In this document: piece after piece, positions 9,507-18,865 of the stretch
Numbering within the stretch: the stretch's first letter is position 1
How the letters are laid out: every line of letters starts with the position of its first letter
NCBI RefSeq assembly: GCF_008370645.1
Contig: NZ_VTZN01000009.1
Coordinates: 1-54,012, forward strand
Direction of reading: 5' to 3'
DNA from: Mycobacterium simiae
GTDB taxonomy: Bacteria; Actinomycetota; Actinomycetes; Mycobacteriales; Mycobacteriaceae
Length of the DNA: 54,012 bases
Made by a program: the position numbers and the translations under genes
The notes under the pieces: model-generated
Databases searched by the model: none
Told to the model about the DNA's origin: nothing
Seen by the model: only the letters and a program-made list of their open reading frames with translations

Positions 9507-12500
9507 CTAAACCGGCCCAGTTACTCGTTTTGCGCCGTTCCTGGGGTTAGACGTTGTGGCTGCGCCGCCGATGGTGGCCAATGGTGGCCGATGCCGATAG
9601 TGGCCGTCAGTGAAGTCGTGGTACCAGGTCGAGTCCCCCGGCGTCGGCAGCCCTGCTTGTCGCAGCGCGGTCGACAGCGGACGGTAGGAGGGCGTGAGCG
9701 GTATGCGGTCAACGATGTGGACGATGGCCGGACACTGATCCCGGGGAAGGCCCCCCAACGCGGTGGTTAGGCTAGCCGCGTTCAGGACGGCGTCTTTGCC
9801 GAGCGTCACAGCCACGACCGCGACGTCGTGCGTGTCGGTCGCCACGGGATAGACCACGGCCAGGTCGATCGCGGTGATGCCGCCGAGGGCGTCGCAAATC
9901 GGCTGGCAAAAGACCGGTCCGCGCACCGACTGGATCACGGTGTTCCGGTTGTCGACGAACCAGTAGTCGCCGTCGCTGTCGCGGCGAAACAGGTGTTCTG
10001 TGGTAATCCACGTGTCGCCTTCGGCGAATACCGAGCGCATCGCCACGTGTGCGGCATCGAGGCCGGAGCGCGGCTTCGCTAACAGTAAACCCACCTCGTC
10101 GTCCACGCAGGGGCGCACGAAACCGTGGTCATCCTCGATGAACCGGCCGGTCGCTGCGTCGTAGCCGCCGAGCCGGATCTCCGTGCTGCCCGGCAGCGGC
10201 CGACCCCTAGCCCCAATCTTCGTGCCGGCGACATTGGCCAGCACCGCGTCCCCCTCGGTGGAGGCATAGAACTCCAGCACTCGGGCGGGAGCGAATCGGT
10301 CGGTAACCTTGCGCCACAGCCCGGTCGGCATTCCGGCTCCGATGAACAGGCGGATCGGATGATGTTCGGCAAGCTCGGGCGACGTCGCCTCCACCAGTTC
10401 GACCAGCAGGGCCCAGGTATAGGTCACCACCGTGACCCCGTAGCGGTGAACCTCGTCGGCGAACCGCGTCGGGTCGACGCCCCGGGTCAGAGCGATACGC
10501 GACCCGCCCGCGACCGCGCCGCCGAGGCCGACCATCAGACCCGACGGATGGTGCAGCGGGGTCACGCAGTAAATCGTGTCACCGCGGCCGAGCGCGGCGG
10601 CGGTGGCCGTGCCGTAGGCCGACAGCGCCCACCGATGATTGGTGACCTCCTTGATCACCCGTCGTCCTCCCGTCGTGCTGAAAAACACGAAGGCGAGATC
10701 ACTAGCCCGGCCCGGATTCGGCCGATACCACTGGGGCAGCCGCTCGGCGGGCAGGTCGAGGCGGTCCAGCTCGACGATCTGGTCCGACTCCGTCGGGCAG
10801 CGGTCCGCGGTGCGGCCACGACCGAGGACGAGCACCCTGGCGCCGGTCGCGGTGGCCGCCGCCAGATGGTGGGAATCCGTGACGATGTCGGCCACCTCGC
10901 ACAGCTGGACGGCGGCGGCAAGGTCGGCGTCCGGGGGTAGTAGCACCGCCACCGCGCCAAGCCGCGACAGTGCCGCGATCGCGGTCACGGCGCTGGGGCT
11001 GGTGTCCATCAACACACCGATGTGGGCTCCCTGCCGGATACCGGCGGCGACGAGGCCGCGCACCGCATCGTCGATGCGGTGATCAACCGCCGCGTTGGTG
11101 TGCACCCGATCCTCGAAGAGGAAGCATTCCTCCTCGGGAGCTCTGTTCGCCTGGTCGGCCATCAACCCGCCCAACGACACTCGGGTATGAGGCTGCAGTC
11201 GCCCGAGACGGGCGAGCCGGGGCACGGTACGCACTGCCTCCCCGGCGATCTCCCTGCCGCTGCGAGCCGCCCCCGCCGCTGCGTCGGCCAACCCCAGGCC
11301 CACACCGATGCCCAGTTCGGCCAGCACACCCGCGGAGTGACCGATCCACGCCGACAGCCCGGCAGCGCCATCGCCCCCGACGCTGGAGCCCGACACCATC
11401 GCCATTACGCCCTCCGGCCTGGGCCCTCGACCGTCTTGCCACAGCACCCAATTACCGACGGTCGGCCAGGTGCGCGTGGCGGCGGTTGACCCGACAACGA
11501 GACCGAAGTGGCCCGCCCGCAACGGCGCCTCGGACACCTCGGCGCGGGGAGCAGCCCGCACGATTCCTCGCACGGACGCAGGTTGGCCAATGTTATCGAC
11601 CTCGCCGAGGAACACAAGGACCGGACAAGTGATTTCGGCGAGCGTGATCAACGTGCCATCGATCACCGCGCCGCCGGCCATCATGCGGTTATGGACCACG
11701 AACTGCCGCAACAGTTCGGCGACCGCGGGACCCGACCATGCCACCCAGCCCTCCGCCTCGAGGAAGCGGCGTTGCTGTTCTCGGGGCAGCAGCGCCTCTC
11801 GGTCATGGAGTTGCCGGAGGAAATCCCATCTGGCCCGAACCGTCTTGATCGGGTCCAGAAGTTGAAACCCGGCGCGGGCCATCCACCCGGACACGGAGAG
11901 ACGGTTGAAGAGGTGGTCGGCAACCAGCTGGGCGCCTCGGACCGCCAGGGCCGCGGGAATTCCGAACGGCAGACCACTGAGTGAGTCGACGGCGCTGCCG
12001 AATGTGATGACGCTGGCCAGGCCTTCGGAGCGGCGGTAGGCCGCGGTTTGATAGCAGAACATGCCGCCCTGCGAGTAGCCCGCCAAATGCACGTTGCGGC
12101 CGGTGTGTGCCCGGACCGAGTCGACGATCCGGCTCAGCGCGACGACATGGTCGCTCAAAGTGCGTTCGAGCCCACCGCTTTCTCGGTCCGGTGAGCCGAA
12201 GTCCACCACCCACGGGTCCACACCGAGATCGTGCAGGATGCCGACCGCGCCCTGGTCTCTGGTGACGTCAAACACGTTGGCCGACATCATCATCGGCGGC
12301 ACGAGTACTACCGGTGGTCGTGACCGATCAGTTGCGCTGTCGGGAAAGTACCGTCGAAGCCGGTACATGTCGCACCGCTCCACGATCTGAAACGGCGACG
12401 GACGGGATCCGGTCTCAAGCCCACCGAACCGCAACACCTCGGCACCGTTCTGCATGGTCGCGATGACCCGATTGACCGGACCCGCAAACAGGCTGCTACG

Positions 12501-12509
12501 CCATGTCAC
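9507..12509 (-). CDS. Lipase/acyl-CoA synthetase fusion (Rv1683-like)
   Basis: This 1000-residue protein joins two enzymes. Residues 1 to about 370 form an alpha/beta-hydrolase resembling PHA synthases and lipases, with nucleophile Ser146 in GYSQGG, Asp305 in GEVDNIG and His334 in AGHFG. Residues from about 440 to 1000 form an AMP-binding acyl-CoA synthetase, with the A3 loop FFSTTGGRRVIKE, the A5 motif YASTEGD and GDTWITTEHLF near the hinge. Domain order and length match Rv1683, annotated as a bifunctional lipase/long-chain acyl-CoA synthase and linked to neutral-lipid metabolism. It could release and re-activate fatty acids. The phosphate-binding loop is slightly unusual because TTGGRR replaces the commoner TSGTTG. 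Rv1683 lies elsewhere in M. tuberculosis, so this may be a paralogue or a relocated gene. The start at 12509 is not certain. Confidence 0.88.
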   Translation of the reverse strand: MTWRSSLFAGPVNRVIATMQNGAEVLRFGGLETGSRPSPFQIVERCDMYRLRRYFPDSATDRSRPPVVLVPPMMMSANVFDVTRDQGAVGILHDLGVDPWVVDFGSPDRESGGLERTLSDHVVALSRIVDSVRAHTGRNVHLAGYSQGGMFCYQTAAYRRSEGLASVITFGSAVDSLSGLPFGIPAALAVRGAQLVADHLFNRLSVSGWMARAGFQLLDPIKTVRARWDFLRQLHDREALLPREQQRRFLEAEGWVAWSGPAVAELLRQFVVHNRMMAGGAVIDGTLITLAEITCPVLVFLGEVDNIGQPASVRGIVRAAPRAEVSEAPLRAGHFGLVVGSTAATRTWPTVGNWVLWQDGRGPRPEGVMAMVSGSSVGGDGAAGLSAWIGHSAGVLAELGIGVGLGLADAAAGAARSGREIAGEAVRTVPRLARLGRLQPHTRVSLGGLMADQANRAPEEECFLFEDRVHTNAAVDHRIDDAVRGLVAAGIRQGAHIGVLMDTSPSAVTAIAALSRLGAVAVLLPPDADLAAAVQLCEVADIVTDSHHLAAATATGARVLVLGRGRTADRCPTESDQIVELDRLDLPAERLPQWYRPNPGRASDLAFVFFSTTGGRRVIKEVTNHRWALSAYGTATAAALGRGDTIYCVTPLHHPSGLMVGLGGAVAGGSRIALTRGVDPTRFADEVHRYGVTVVTYTWALLVELVEATSPELAEHHPIRLFIGAGMPTGLWRKVTDRFAPARVLEFYASTEGDAVLANVAGTKIGARGRPLPGSTEIRLGGYDAATGRFIEDDHGFVRPCVDDEVGLLLAKPRSGLDAAHVAMRSVFAEGDTWITTEHLFRRDSDGDYWFVDNRNTVIQSVRGPVFCQPICDALGGITAIDLAVVYPVATDTHDVAVVAVTLGKDAVLNAASLTTALGGLPRDQCPAIVHIVDRIPLTPSYRPLSTALRQAGLPTPGDSTWYHDFTDGHYRHRPPLATIGGAATTSNPRNGAKRVTGPV

Positions 12510-13833
12510 CGTAACCCCACGTCACGCCGACACTCCCGCGGATCGCACTGCCAAGGTCACCGAATCGACACTACGCGCAGCAAGGGCGCCACGTCGGGTC
12601 CGGTAACCGGGCGCACTTATCCGGATGATTCCCCGGCTGCGCGTTGACACGACGCCAATCCAGCGCAATTCGTAGCATCACGGCGGGATCCAACCGCGAT
12701 TTCAGCGCTCAATACCCCGGCACGATGAACGCGTAGGGCACAACGCCTGAAACGAGCTCATCCCATTCCGGGCCTGTCCGGTGCAGCTAATCGGCGTCCA
12801 TACCATCAAAGCCATCGCATCGCTCAACTTCAGCAATTGGTGCCGGCACCGGCAGACGCGGGCGCAGCCGCACAGCTGCCTTGATGCAGATCAAACCCCC
12901 CCGAAAATCACGAGTCTGTGTCCTGAAAGGCTACCGCTGCAGAAAAGTCGCTGCTCGACCTCGCTCAGCATCGCGCCACCGTCGCCAAAGAAAGTCGCAA
13001 ACAAACGCCTGTCCAGTGAAACGAGCCATTCACCAGCTCCGCAAGCCAAAGCTTCCCCAACCTCCCCCGCCACCGCCCGCGCCGCGATAAGGCGCAAGAT
13101 CGTACACCGGCACGATGTATCGTCGCCGTCTTCGGGTCCAGCTGGCCACCAAGGACACCGAGATCAAGACTTGAAGTCGAAAGTGCGAGAGCAGGAATCG
13201 ACAATCACGCTGTGGTCTACAGGCAACTCGCTCCACCCTGCCGGTGTTGCCGCGATCTATTGAATCCAGTTGATCCTTCGGCCTACCGCAAGTCACTTTT
13301 CGCGAGTGGGCACCCTCGGCGAGGACTCGCACGCTGTGACAGTTGTTTGCTGCCTTGACATCTCAACCTCGCGTGCACGGCCGCATTGACATACCACCTC
13401 AACAGGCGTGTACTGGAGTTCCTATGCAGGTCGAGGTGTGACATGTTTTTCGTTTCTGCCCTTTGCGTTTCAGTCGCTAAGCCAAGTCGTGAATCCGCAA
13501 AGCCACGGTGCGCGTGATGGCGCTGCGCGTAGTGATCATGCACATAATGGCCGTTGTGGAGCGCGCTGCCAGCAGGGCCGCAGACGCCCGATGGGTCGCC
13601 GAACGCCTTCGACGCGACGAGGGGTTCGCTGAAACCAGCCGCGACAACCGACTGGTGTACCAACGGTGGGCCGACACCCGGCACCGCGACCCCGCAATGA
13701 AGACGGCCAACCTGCAGAACCATTACGAGAACGTCTAGTACCGCTTGCCTCCGGGCAGCCGAGCCGGCGATGGCTCCAACATGAAGCCGACATCAAACCC
13801 ACCGCGGTTCAAGGAAATTCGACACCTACCGCA
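12510..13833. other. Long region with no convincing gene
   Basis: About 1.3 kb upstream of the lipase/ligase gene contains only short open frames of odd composition, none with a recognisable domain. Base use is less GC-biased than in the flanking genes. A minus-strand frame at 12891-13097 and a plus-strand frame at 13508-13738 look the most protein-like, but neither has a clear ribosome-binding site or a known family. The stretch is best read as decayed coding DNA plus the promoter region of the lipase/ligase gene. Confidence 0.5.
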
Positions 13834-14125
13834 GAACGGCCAGATCTTTTGGCGTGGTCTCGCTCTCGGCTCGGCGCCATCGACCGCGTGCTCTACAACC
13901 ACAGCGAATGGTCAAGATCACCAAGGACACTCATGATAAGAGGTCGAGCGGTACGGCTCGACAGTTACCGTCTCCAGCCGATCAACATCATCGAAGTCCT
14001 CGGAGCCAGCCGCAGCGTGATCGTACTGTTGGTGGTGCCGCCCAATTGCGATCCAAGTAATGCGCCCGCCGCCATGACGGCGGCCGCAGAACCGAATAAC
14101 GTCTTGACAGCCGACAGGCTTCTTA
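13834..14125 (+). pseudogene. DUF5994-like domain, N-terminal half missing
   Basis: One frame here reads SRLGAIDRVLYNHSEWSRSP, RGRAVRLDSYRLQP and VIVLLVVPPNCDPSNAPAAM, followed by a helical AAAEPNNVLTADRLL. This matches what I know of actinobacterial DUF5994 proteins: a W- and Y-containing strand, a basic RxVRLDGYR strand, then LLVVPP with a D and an alanine-rich helix. Those proteins usually begin with a segment containing a conserved GAWWPRS-like motif, which I cannot find upstream in any frame. The surrounding open frame (13666-14382) continues about 85 residues past the domain with low-complexity sequence. It is probably a truncated remnant, though an N-terminally reduced gene cannot be excluded. 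Confidence 0.5.
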
Positions 14126-14155
14126 ACCGACTCGGCACGAAACCCAACCAGCTCG

Positions 14156-14338
14156 ATGTATATGGACAGGATCGGGCGCATCATGACGCACATCGCTGGA
14201 GCACTAGTCATAGCAATCATGTCGACATGGGTGTCGACTCCGACGGATCGTCCGGACCCAAAAACCGCCGAAGAACCACCTCGCGCGCCGACGTTGGCCA
14301 CCCCGTTGAAAACATGGAACCTCGCGCAGCCCAATTGA
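14156..14338 (+). CDS. Possible small exported, proline-rich peptide
   Basis: This 60-codon frame has a hydrophobic stretch at residues 12-27 (HIAGALVIAIMSTWVS) followed by a polar, proline-rich tail. That is the pattern of small secreted or membrane-anchored mycobacterial peptides. It overlaps the tail of the DUF5994-containing frame and lacks a good ribosome-binding site. I do not recognise a family, and it may be chance. Confidence 0.2.
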   Translation: MYMDRIGRIMTHIAGALVIAIMSTWVSTPTDRPDPKTAEEPPRAPTLATPLKTWNLAQPN

Positions 14339-14472
14339 TTCTTGACGCCAAAGGCGGTGCCGCTGCCCAGGAAACAGAATGAGCGATGCTGGGCCGGCTC
14401 GATGATCCCGAAACGGTTGTGTAGTGTCATCTGCTGCACGATCGCAAACGACGCAGCATTCCGACAGCAACC

Positions 14473-17400
14473 CTAAGAAGGGTTGGACACCAGCCGATCG
14501 ACTTGCTGGCCGCGTATCCGCTGCGAGATCACCGCGGTAATGCCATCGCCCTGCATGGTCACGCCGTAGAGCGCGTCAGCAACTTCCATTGTCGGCTTTT
14601 GGTGGGTGATGATGATGAGCTGCGACCGGCCCCGCAGCTGTTCGAACAGGCCGATCAGCCGGCGCAGGTTGGTGTCGTCCAGGGCGGCCTCCACTTCGTC
14701 CATGATGTAGAACGGCGACGGGCGGGCCCGGAAGATCGCCACCAGCATCGCCACCGCGGTCAACGCCTTTTCGCCGCCAGACAGCAAAGAAAGCCGGGTC
14801 ACCTTCTTGCCCGGCGGACGCGCCTCCACCTCAATTCCGGTGGTCAGCATGTCGTCGGGCTGGGTGAGCCGCAGCCGCCCTTCCCCGCCGGGGAACAGCG
14901 AGCTGAACACGGTCCGGAATTCGCGTTCAACGTCGATGAACGCATCACTGAACACCTGCAGGATGCGGGCATCAACATCAGCGATGACGTCGAGCAGATC
15001 CTTGCGGGCAGCCTTGACGTCTTCGAGTTGTGTCGACAGGAAGTTGTAGCGCTCTTCCAGTGCGGCAAACTCTTCCAGGGCAAGCGGATTGACTCGGCCC
15101 AGCTCGGTCAGTTCCCGCTCGGCACGTTTGGCACGACGCTCCTGGGTGGCGCGGTCGAACGGCATCGGGGCCGGTGTGACCACTTGCTCGCCGCGTTCGC
15201 GGGCCTGCTCGAACTCAGCCACCTCCAACTCGGTGGGCGGCAACGGAACATGGGGACCGTACTCGGCGACCAGATCGGCCGGCGCCATGCCGAACTGCTC
15301 AAGCACCATCTGCTCGAGCTGTTCGATTCGCAGCTCCGCCTGGGCGTTTGCTACCTCGTCGCGGTGCAGTGAATCCGTCAGTGCCGCTACCCGAGCACTC
15401 ACTGCGTTGGCCTCGTCTCGAACCGCTGCCATAGCCGCCGACCGCTCCCGCCGTTCGGCGGCCAGCGCGTCACGCAATTGCGACGCAGCGTCGACCACCC
15501 GGTTCAACCGCCCTGCGACGAGCCGCCCGGACTCAGCGACCGCGGCGGCTACCGCAGCCGAGCGCAGTCGTGCGGCTCGGGCCTGTTCGGCCCGCAGCCG
15601 TGCCTCCCGTTCGGCCACGGCGGCGCGGCGCAGCGAGTCGGCGCGCCCACGTACCGCGTTGGCGCGCTCCTCAGCGGTACGCACCGCCAACCGCGCCTCC
15701 ACTTCGACCGTCCGCGCGTTCTCGGCAGCGACGGCGATCTCCTGCCGGTCGCCGGGTTCGACCGCGTGCGTGTGCTGGGTCTGTTGGGCGTTGCGCAGCC
15801 GAGTCTCCAGCTCGACCACCTCCTCGATCGTCTGCGCTCGCCCCGCCTCCAGCTCCTCCCGCTGTCGCAACAGCCTGGTCCACTCTTCCTCGGAGACGCG
15901 CGCATCCTGGCCGAGCCGGCCCAGCTGCTCGTACATCGCAGAGATCGCGGTGTCGGACTCATTGAGCGCGGCCAACGCCTGGTCGGCTAAGTCTTGGCGA
16001 GCAACCTGCTCGGCCAGCGCGCCGGACAGTGCCGCGCTCAGTTGAGCTGCCTGCGCCTCAGCTGCGGCCAGCTCGCTGCGGGCCTTATCGATCTCCGAGG
16101 TGATCTCCAGCGTGCTGGGCTTACGGTCAGAGCCGCCGCTGACCCAGCCGGCGCCCACCAGGTCACCATCCGTGGTCACCGCGCGCAGCCGGGGTCGCGC
16201 TGCCACCAGATCCAGCGCTTGGGCTAGGTCATTGACCACCGCGACACCCGAAAGCATCGCGGTCATCGCGCCGCGCAGCCGCGGCGGCGCCTCGATCAGG
16301 TCCAGTGCCCACCGCGCCCCGCCCGGAAGCGCGGCTGCCGGCTCGGACTGGGCGGGCCAGTCACTCAACACCAGCGCCGCGCGGCCGCCGTCGGCGTCCT
16401 TGAGCGCCTTGACCGCGCTACGCGCCGCGCCCAAGCTTTCCACCGCCAAGGCGTCGGCCGCTGCCCCCAGCACCGCAGCCAGGGCGGCCTCATAACCCGA
16501 ACGTACTTTGACCAGTTGGGCAACCGAGCCGAGCAGCCCAGCGGGACCGAGGTTTCGGGCTAGCCACGCCGCGCCGTCCTTGCGGTCCAGTCCCACCGAC
16601 AGGGCGTCGATGCGGGCCCGCAGCGACGCCACCCGGCGCTCGGCGTCCCGCTCGGCGACCTGCAGTTCGGCCACCCGCTGGTCGGCCAGCCGCAGCGCGG
16701 CCACCGTCCGTTCGTGCTGCTCGTCAAGTCCGATCTCGCCCTGATCCAGTTCGCCGACGCGCCCCTGCACAACTTCGAACTCGAAGCGGGTCTGTTGCGC
16801 GCGCGCAGCGGCGTCGTCGATGCGTTCGGACAACCGCGCGACACTGTCGTCGATCGACTCAACGCGGGCCCGCATGGTTTCCACCTGCCCGGCCAGCCGG
16901 GCCAGGCCCTCACGCCGATCAGCCTCGGCGCGAACCGCCGCCAGATGAGCACGATCAGCCTCGGCGGCCTGGCGCTCGCGGTCAGCCAACTCCGCGCGCG
17001 CGGCATCCAGCCGGGTGCGTGCCGCGGCCAGCTCGACCAGCAGCCGCTGTTCCGCGACGGACACCCGCTCGGCCTCGGCTTCCAGCGCATCCGGGTCGGT
17101 GTCGCTGTTGGCCACCGGCTCGACGTCGAGATGGTGAGCGCGCTCGCTGGCAATGCGCACGGTCGCGCCCACTCGCTCGGCCAGCGCCGACAGCCCGAAC
17201 CAGGTGTGCTGTACCGCCTCGGTCGTTGCGGATAGCTCGGCCAACGCCGACTCGTGGGCCGCCAGCTCGGTGGCGGCCACCGAAAGCCGGGCGGTGGCCT
17301 CGTCATGCTCGCGACGCATCGTGGCCTCGGCGTCGACGATGGCTTCCCGCTCGGCCCGCCGGCTGACCAAATCATCGGCGGCAAGTCGCAGCCGGGCGTC

Positions 17401-18069
17401 GCGCAGGTCGGCCTGAATCGTCTGGGCACGGCGGGCCACCTCCGCCTGTCGACCCAACGGCTTGAGCTGGCGACGCAGTTCAGTCGTTAGGTCGGTGAGC
17501 CGGGCTAGGTTCGCCGACATGGAATCGAGCTTGCGCAGCGCCTTCTCTTTGCGCTTGCGATGCTTGAGCACGCCCGCGGCCTCTTCGATGAATGCCCGGC
17601 GGTCCTCCGGCCGCGACTGCAGGATCTCGTCGAGCTTGCCCTGCCCGACGATCACATGCATCTCGCGGCCAATGCCGGAGTCGCTCAACAGCTCCTGGAC
17701 ATCCATCAAACGGCAACTGCTGCCGTTGATTTCGTACTCACTGGCGCCGTCGCGGAACATCCGCCGGGTGATCGACACCTCGCTGTACTCGATCGGCAGC
17801 GCATGGTCGGAATTGTCGATGGTGACGGTGACTTCGGCACGGCCCAGCGGGGCACGTGAGGAGGTGCCGGCGAAGATGACGTCCTCCATCTTGCCGCCGC
17901 GCAGCGTCTTGGCCCCCTGCTCCCCCATCACCCACGCCAGGGCGTCGACCACGTTGGACTTGCCGGATCCGTTGGGCCCGACGACAACGGTGATACCCGG
18001 CTCGAACCGCAGAGTCGTTGGCGCGGCGAAGGATTTGAAGCCCTTCAACGTCAGACTCTTGAGGTACAC
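14473..18069 (-). CDS. smc: Chromosome segregation ATPase SMC
   Basis: SMC is the large ATPase of the chromosome-condensing complex, working with ScpA and ScpB. The 1198-residue length is typical. The N-terminal head carries the Walker A box [16 protein letters not shown] (residues 32-47) and [14 protein letters not shown] Q-loop context. Long coiled coils, rich in Ala, Glu and Arg, flank a hinge near residues 500-640 ([15 protein letters not shown]). The C-terminal head has the signature [17 protein letters not shown] and Walker [16 protein letters not shown]. The start is a GTG at 18069 with the conserved [14 protein letters not shown] beginning. It lies 11 bases after the OsmC/acylphosphatase gene on the same strand and is followed by the accessory block instead of ftsY. 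Confidence 0.98.
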   Translation of the reverse strand: MYLKSLTLKGFKSFAAPTTLRFEPGITVVVGPNGSGKSNVVDALAWVMGEQGAKTLRGGKMEDVIFAGTSSRAPLGRAEVTVTIDNSDHALPIEYSEVSITRRMFRDGASEYEINGSSCRLMDVQELLSDSGIGREMHVIVGQGKLDEILQSRPEDRRAFIEEAAGVLKHRKRKEKALRKLDSMSANLARLTDLTTELRRQLKPLGRQAEVARRAQTIQADLRDARLRLAADDLVSRRAEREAIVDAEATMRREHDEATARLSVAATELAAHESALAELSATTEAVQHTWFGLSALAERVGATVRIASERAHHLDVEPVANSDTDPDALEAEAERVSVAEQRLLVELAAARTRLDAARAELADRERQAAEADRAHLAAVRAEADRREGLARLAGQVETMRARVESIDDSVARLSERIDDAAARAQQTRFEFEVVQGRVGELDQGEIGLDEQHERTVAALRLADQRVAELQVAERDAERRVASLRARIDALSVGLDRKDGAAWLARNLGPAGLLGSVAQLVKVRSGYEAALAAVLGAAADALAVESLGAARSAVKALKDADGGRAALVLSDWPAQSEPAAALPGGARWALDLIEAPPRLRGAMTAMLSGVAVVNDLAQALDLVAARPRLRAVTTDGDLVGAGWVSGGSDRKPSTLEITSEIDKARSELAAAEAQAAQLSAALSGALAEQVARQDLADQALAALNESDTAISAMYEQLGRLGQDARVSEEEWTRLLRQREELEAGRAQTIEEVVELETRLRNAQQTQHTHAVEPGDRQEIAVAAENARTVEVEARLAVRTAEERANAVRGRADSLRRAAVAEREARLRAEQARAARLRSAAVAAAVAESGRLVAGRLNRVVDAASQLRDALAAERRERSAAMAAVRDEANAVSARVAALTDSLHRDEVANAQAELRIEQLEQMVLEQFGMAPADLVAEYGPHVPLPPTELEVAEFEQARERGEQVVTPAPMPFDRATQERRAKRAERELTELGRVNPLALEEFAALEERYNFLSTQLEDVKAARKDLLDVIADVDARILQVFSDAFIDVEREFRTVFSSLFPGGEGRLRLTQPDDMLTTGIEVEARPPGKKVTRLSLLSGGEKALTAVAMLVAIFRARPSPFYIMDEVEAALDDTNLRRLIGLFEQLRGRSQLIIITHQKPTMEVADALYGVTMQGDGITAVISQRIRGQQVDRLVSNPS

Positions 18070-18080
18070 GAGCAGCCAGA

Positions 18081-18773
18081 TTACCGCTCGACGAATCCAC
18101 TGAACTGCTCCGTGGCCTCCGACCAGTCGGCGACCACCTGGTCCACGCGCCCAGGGGTGGCGCCGCCCCGCAGCAGCTGCAGCAACTGCTCGCCCGACTC
18201 ACGGGGTCCCTGGGCGACCACCAGGACGCGGCCGTCGGCGTGGTTGGCCGCATAGCCGGTGAGTCCGAGCTCGAGCGCCCGACAGCGAGTCCACCAGCGA
18301 AAACCGACTCCTTGGACCCGCCCATGCACCCAGGCGGTCAGGCGCACGTCCGGAGCTGACGTGGACGAGGCATCAACGACCTCGAAGGTGACGGTGGTCC
18401 CTGACTTGAGCGTGCGCCCGACGGTACACACCCGATCGACGGCCCGGTTGACGACCAGCAGCACGCGCTCCTTCTCGTCGGCGCTGAGGCCCGTCAGATC
18501 AAGCTGCAGGGTCTCCTCCAGTAGTGGATAGCGCTCCTGGTCGCGGTCGGCCGCGCCGGAGACCGTGAGCACCGCTTGGTAGCCATCACCGAGGCGACGA
18601 GCCAACGGCTGGTCGCTGGCCATGCCGCTGCAGGCGGCGAGCGCGATCTTCATCAGCTCACCGGGGGTGAATACCCCGTCCACGTCCGCGGAGCCGACGA
18701 GTACCTGCGCTCCGCGCGAGCTGTATCCCGTATAGCGGCGGGTGCCGGTGCGTTCCACCCACAGTTGCGTCAT
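18081..18773 (-). CDS. OsmC-like protein fused to acylphosphatase
   Basis: One continuous 230-residue frame covers two proteins that, from memory, are separate and overlapping in M. tuberculosis (Rv2923c and acyP, Rv2922A). Residues 1 to about 135 are OsmC/Ohr-like, with the two expected cysteines: Cys48 in ALAACSG and Cys116 in DRVCTVGR. Such proteins reduce organic hydroperoxides. Residues from about 139 on are an acylphosphatase, with catalytic Arg159 in VQGVGFR and Asn177 in GYAANHADG. The join is [11 protein letters not shown]: no stop ends the first part, and the codon where acyP would begin is ACG, not ATG. A GTG three codons later could still start a separate acylphosphatase. The ATG at 18773 begins [12 protein letters not shown], as in relatives. 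Confidence 0.9.
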   Translation of the reverse strand: MTQLWVERTGTRRYTGYSSRGAQVLVGSADVDGVFTPGELMKIALAACSGMASDQPLARRLGDGYQAVLTVSGAADRDQERYPLLEETLQLDLTGLSADEKERVLLVVNRAVDRVCTVGRTLKSGTTVTFEVVDASSTSAPDVRLTAWVHGRVQGVGFRWWTRCRALELGLTGYAANHADGRVLVVAQGPRESGEQLLQLLRGGATPGRVDQVVADWSEATEQFSGFVER

Positions 18774-18801
18774 GGCTTCTTTCTATCGCGTTCGTTCGCT
18801 G

Positions 18802-18858
18802 CGAGATCGACAGCAGCGCGCAAGACTGCGAGAGCGCGTCGCGCGGATGTCGATCTCG
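18802..18858. repeat. Eleven-base inverted repeat upstream of the OsmC-AcyP gene
   Basis: CGAGATCGACA at 18802-18812 is perfectly complementary to TGTCGATCTCG at 18848-18858, with a 35-base loop that is itself rich in GCGC runs. It fills most of the 92-base gap between mutM and the OsmC-AcyP gene. No T-run follows, so a simple terminator is doubtful. It could be a regulator site, an attenuating hairpin or a dispersed palindromic repeat. Confidence 0.55.
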
Positions 18859-18865
18859 ATGCGCG

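Larger units (their letters stand above)
9100..9510 (+). pseudogene. Relic of a GAF-domain (GAF-ANTAR type) regulator
   Basis: From about 9220 the frame reads PRFGPRVGRLGVHSALS, then LPLLVSGRVIGAIDVYAHGK and FDEHAAELGQLFAQPAAVA. This is the second half of the GAF domain found in mycobacterial GAF-ANTAR transcription antiterminators. The first part is in another frame, about 9100-9190 (GRDRELAFILRASEAA), implying at least one frameshift. The protein stops soon after AQLQTDGR, exactly where the RNA-binding ANTAR domain should begin, so the output domain is missing. Two in-frame tandem repeats interrupt it: LSLSLS from a 6-base unit and MALMALMAVMAL from a 9-base unit. The relic converges on the lipase/ligase gene, with stops overlapping by 4 bases. 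It is probably not functional. Confidence 0.6.

Noticed and set aside
12781..13263. Plus-strand 160-codon frame in the gene-poor region
   Set aside because: Low GC3, a Ser/Pro/Lys-rich run and no ribosome-binding site suggest chance opening rather than coding.
13918..14439. Minus-strand 173-codon frame opposite the DUF5994-like gene
   Set aside because: Its composition (His-, Gly- and Phe-rich without a clear fold) looks like the antisense of the plus-strand domain, which has the recognisable family pattern.
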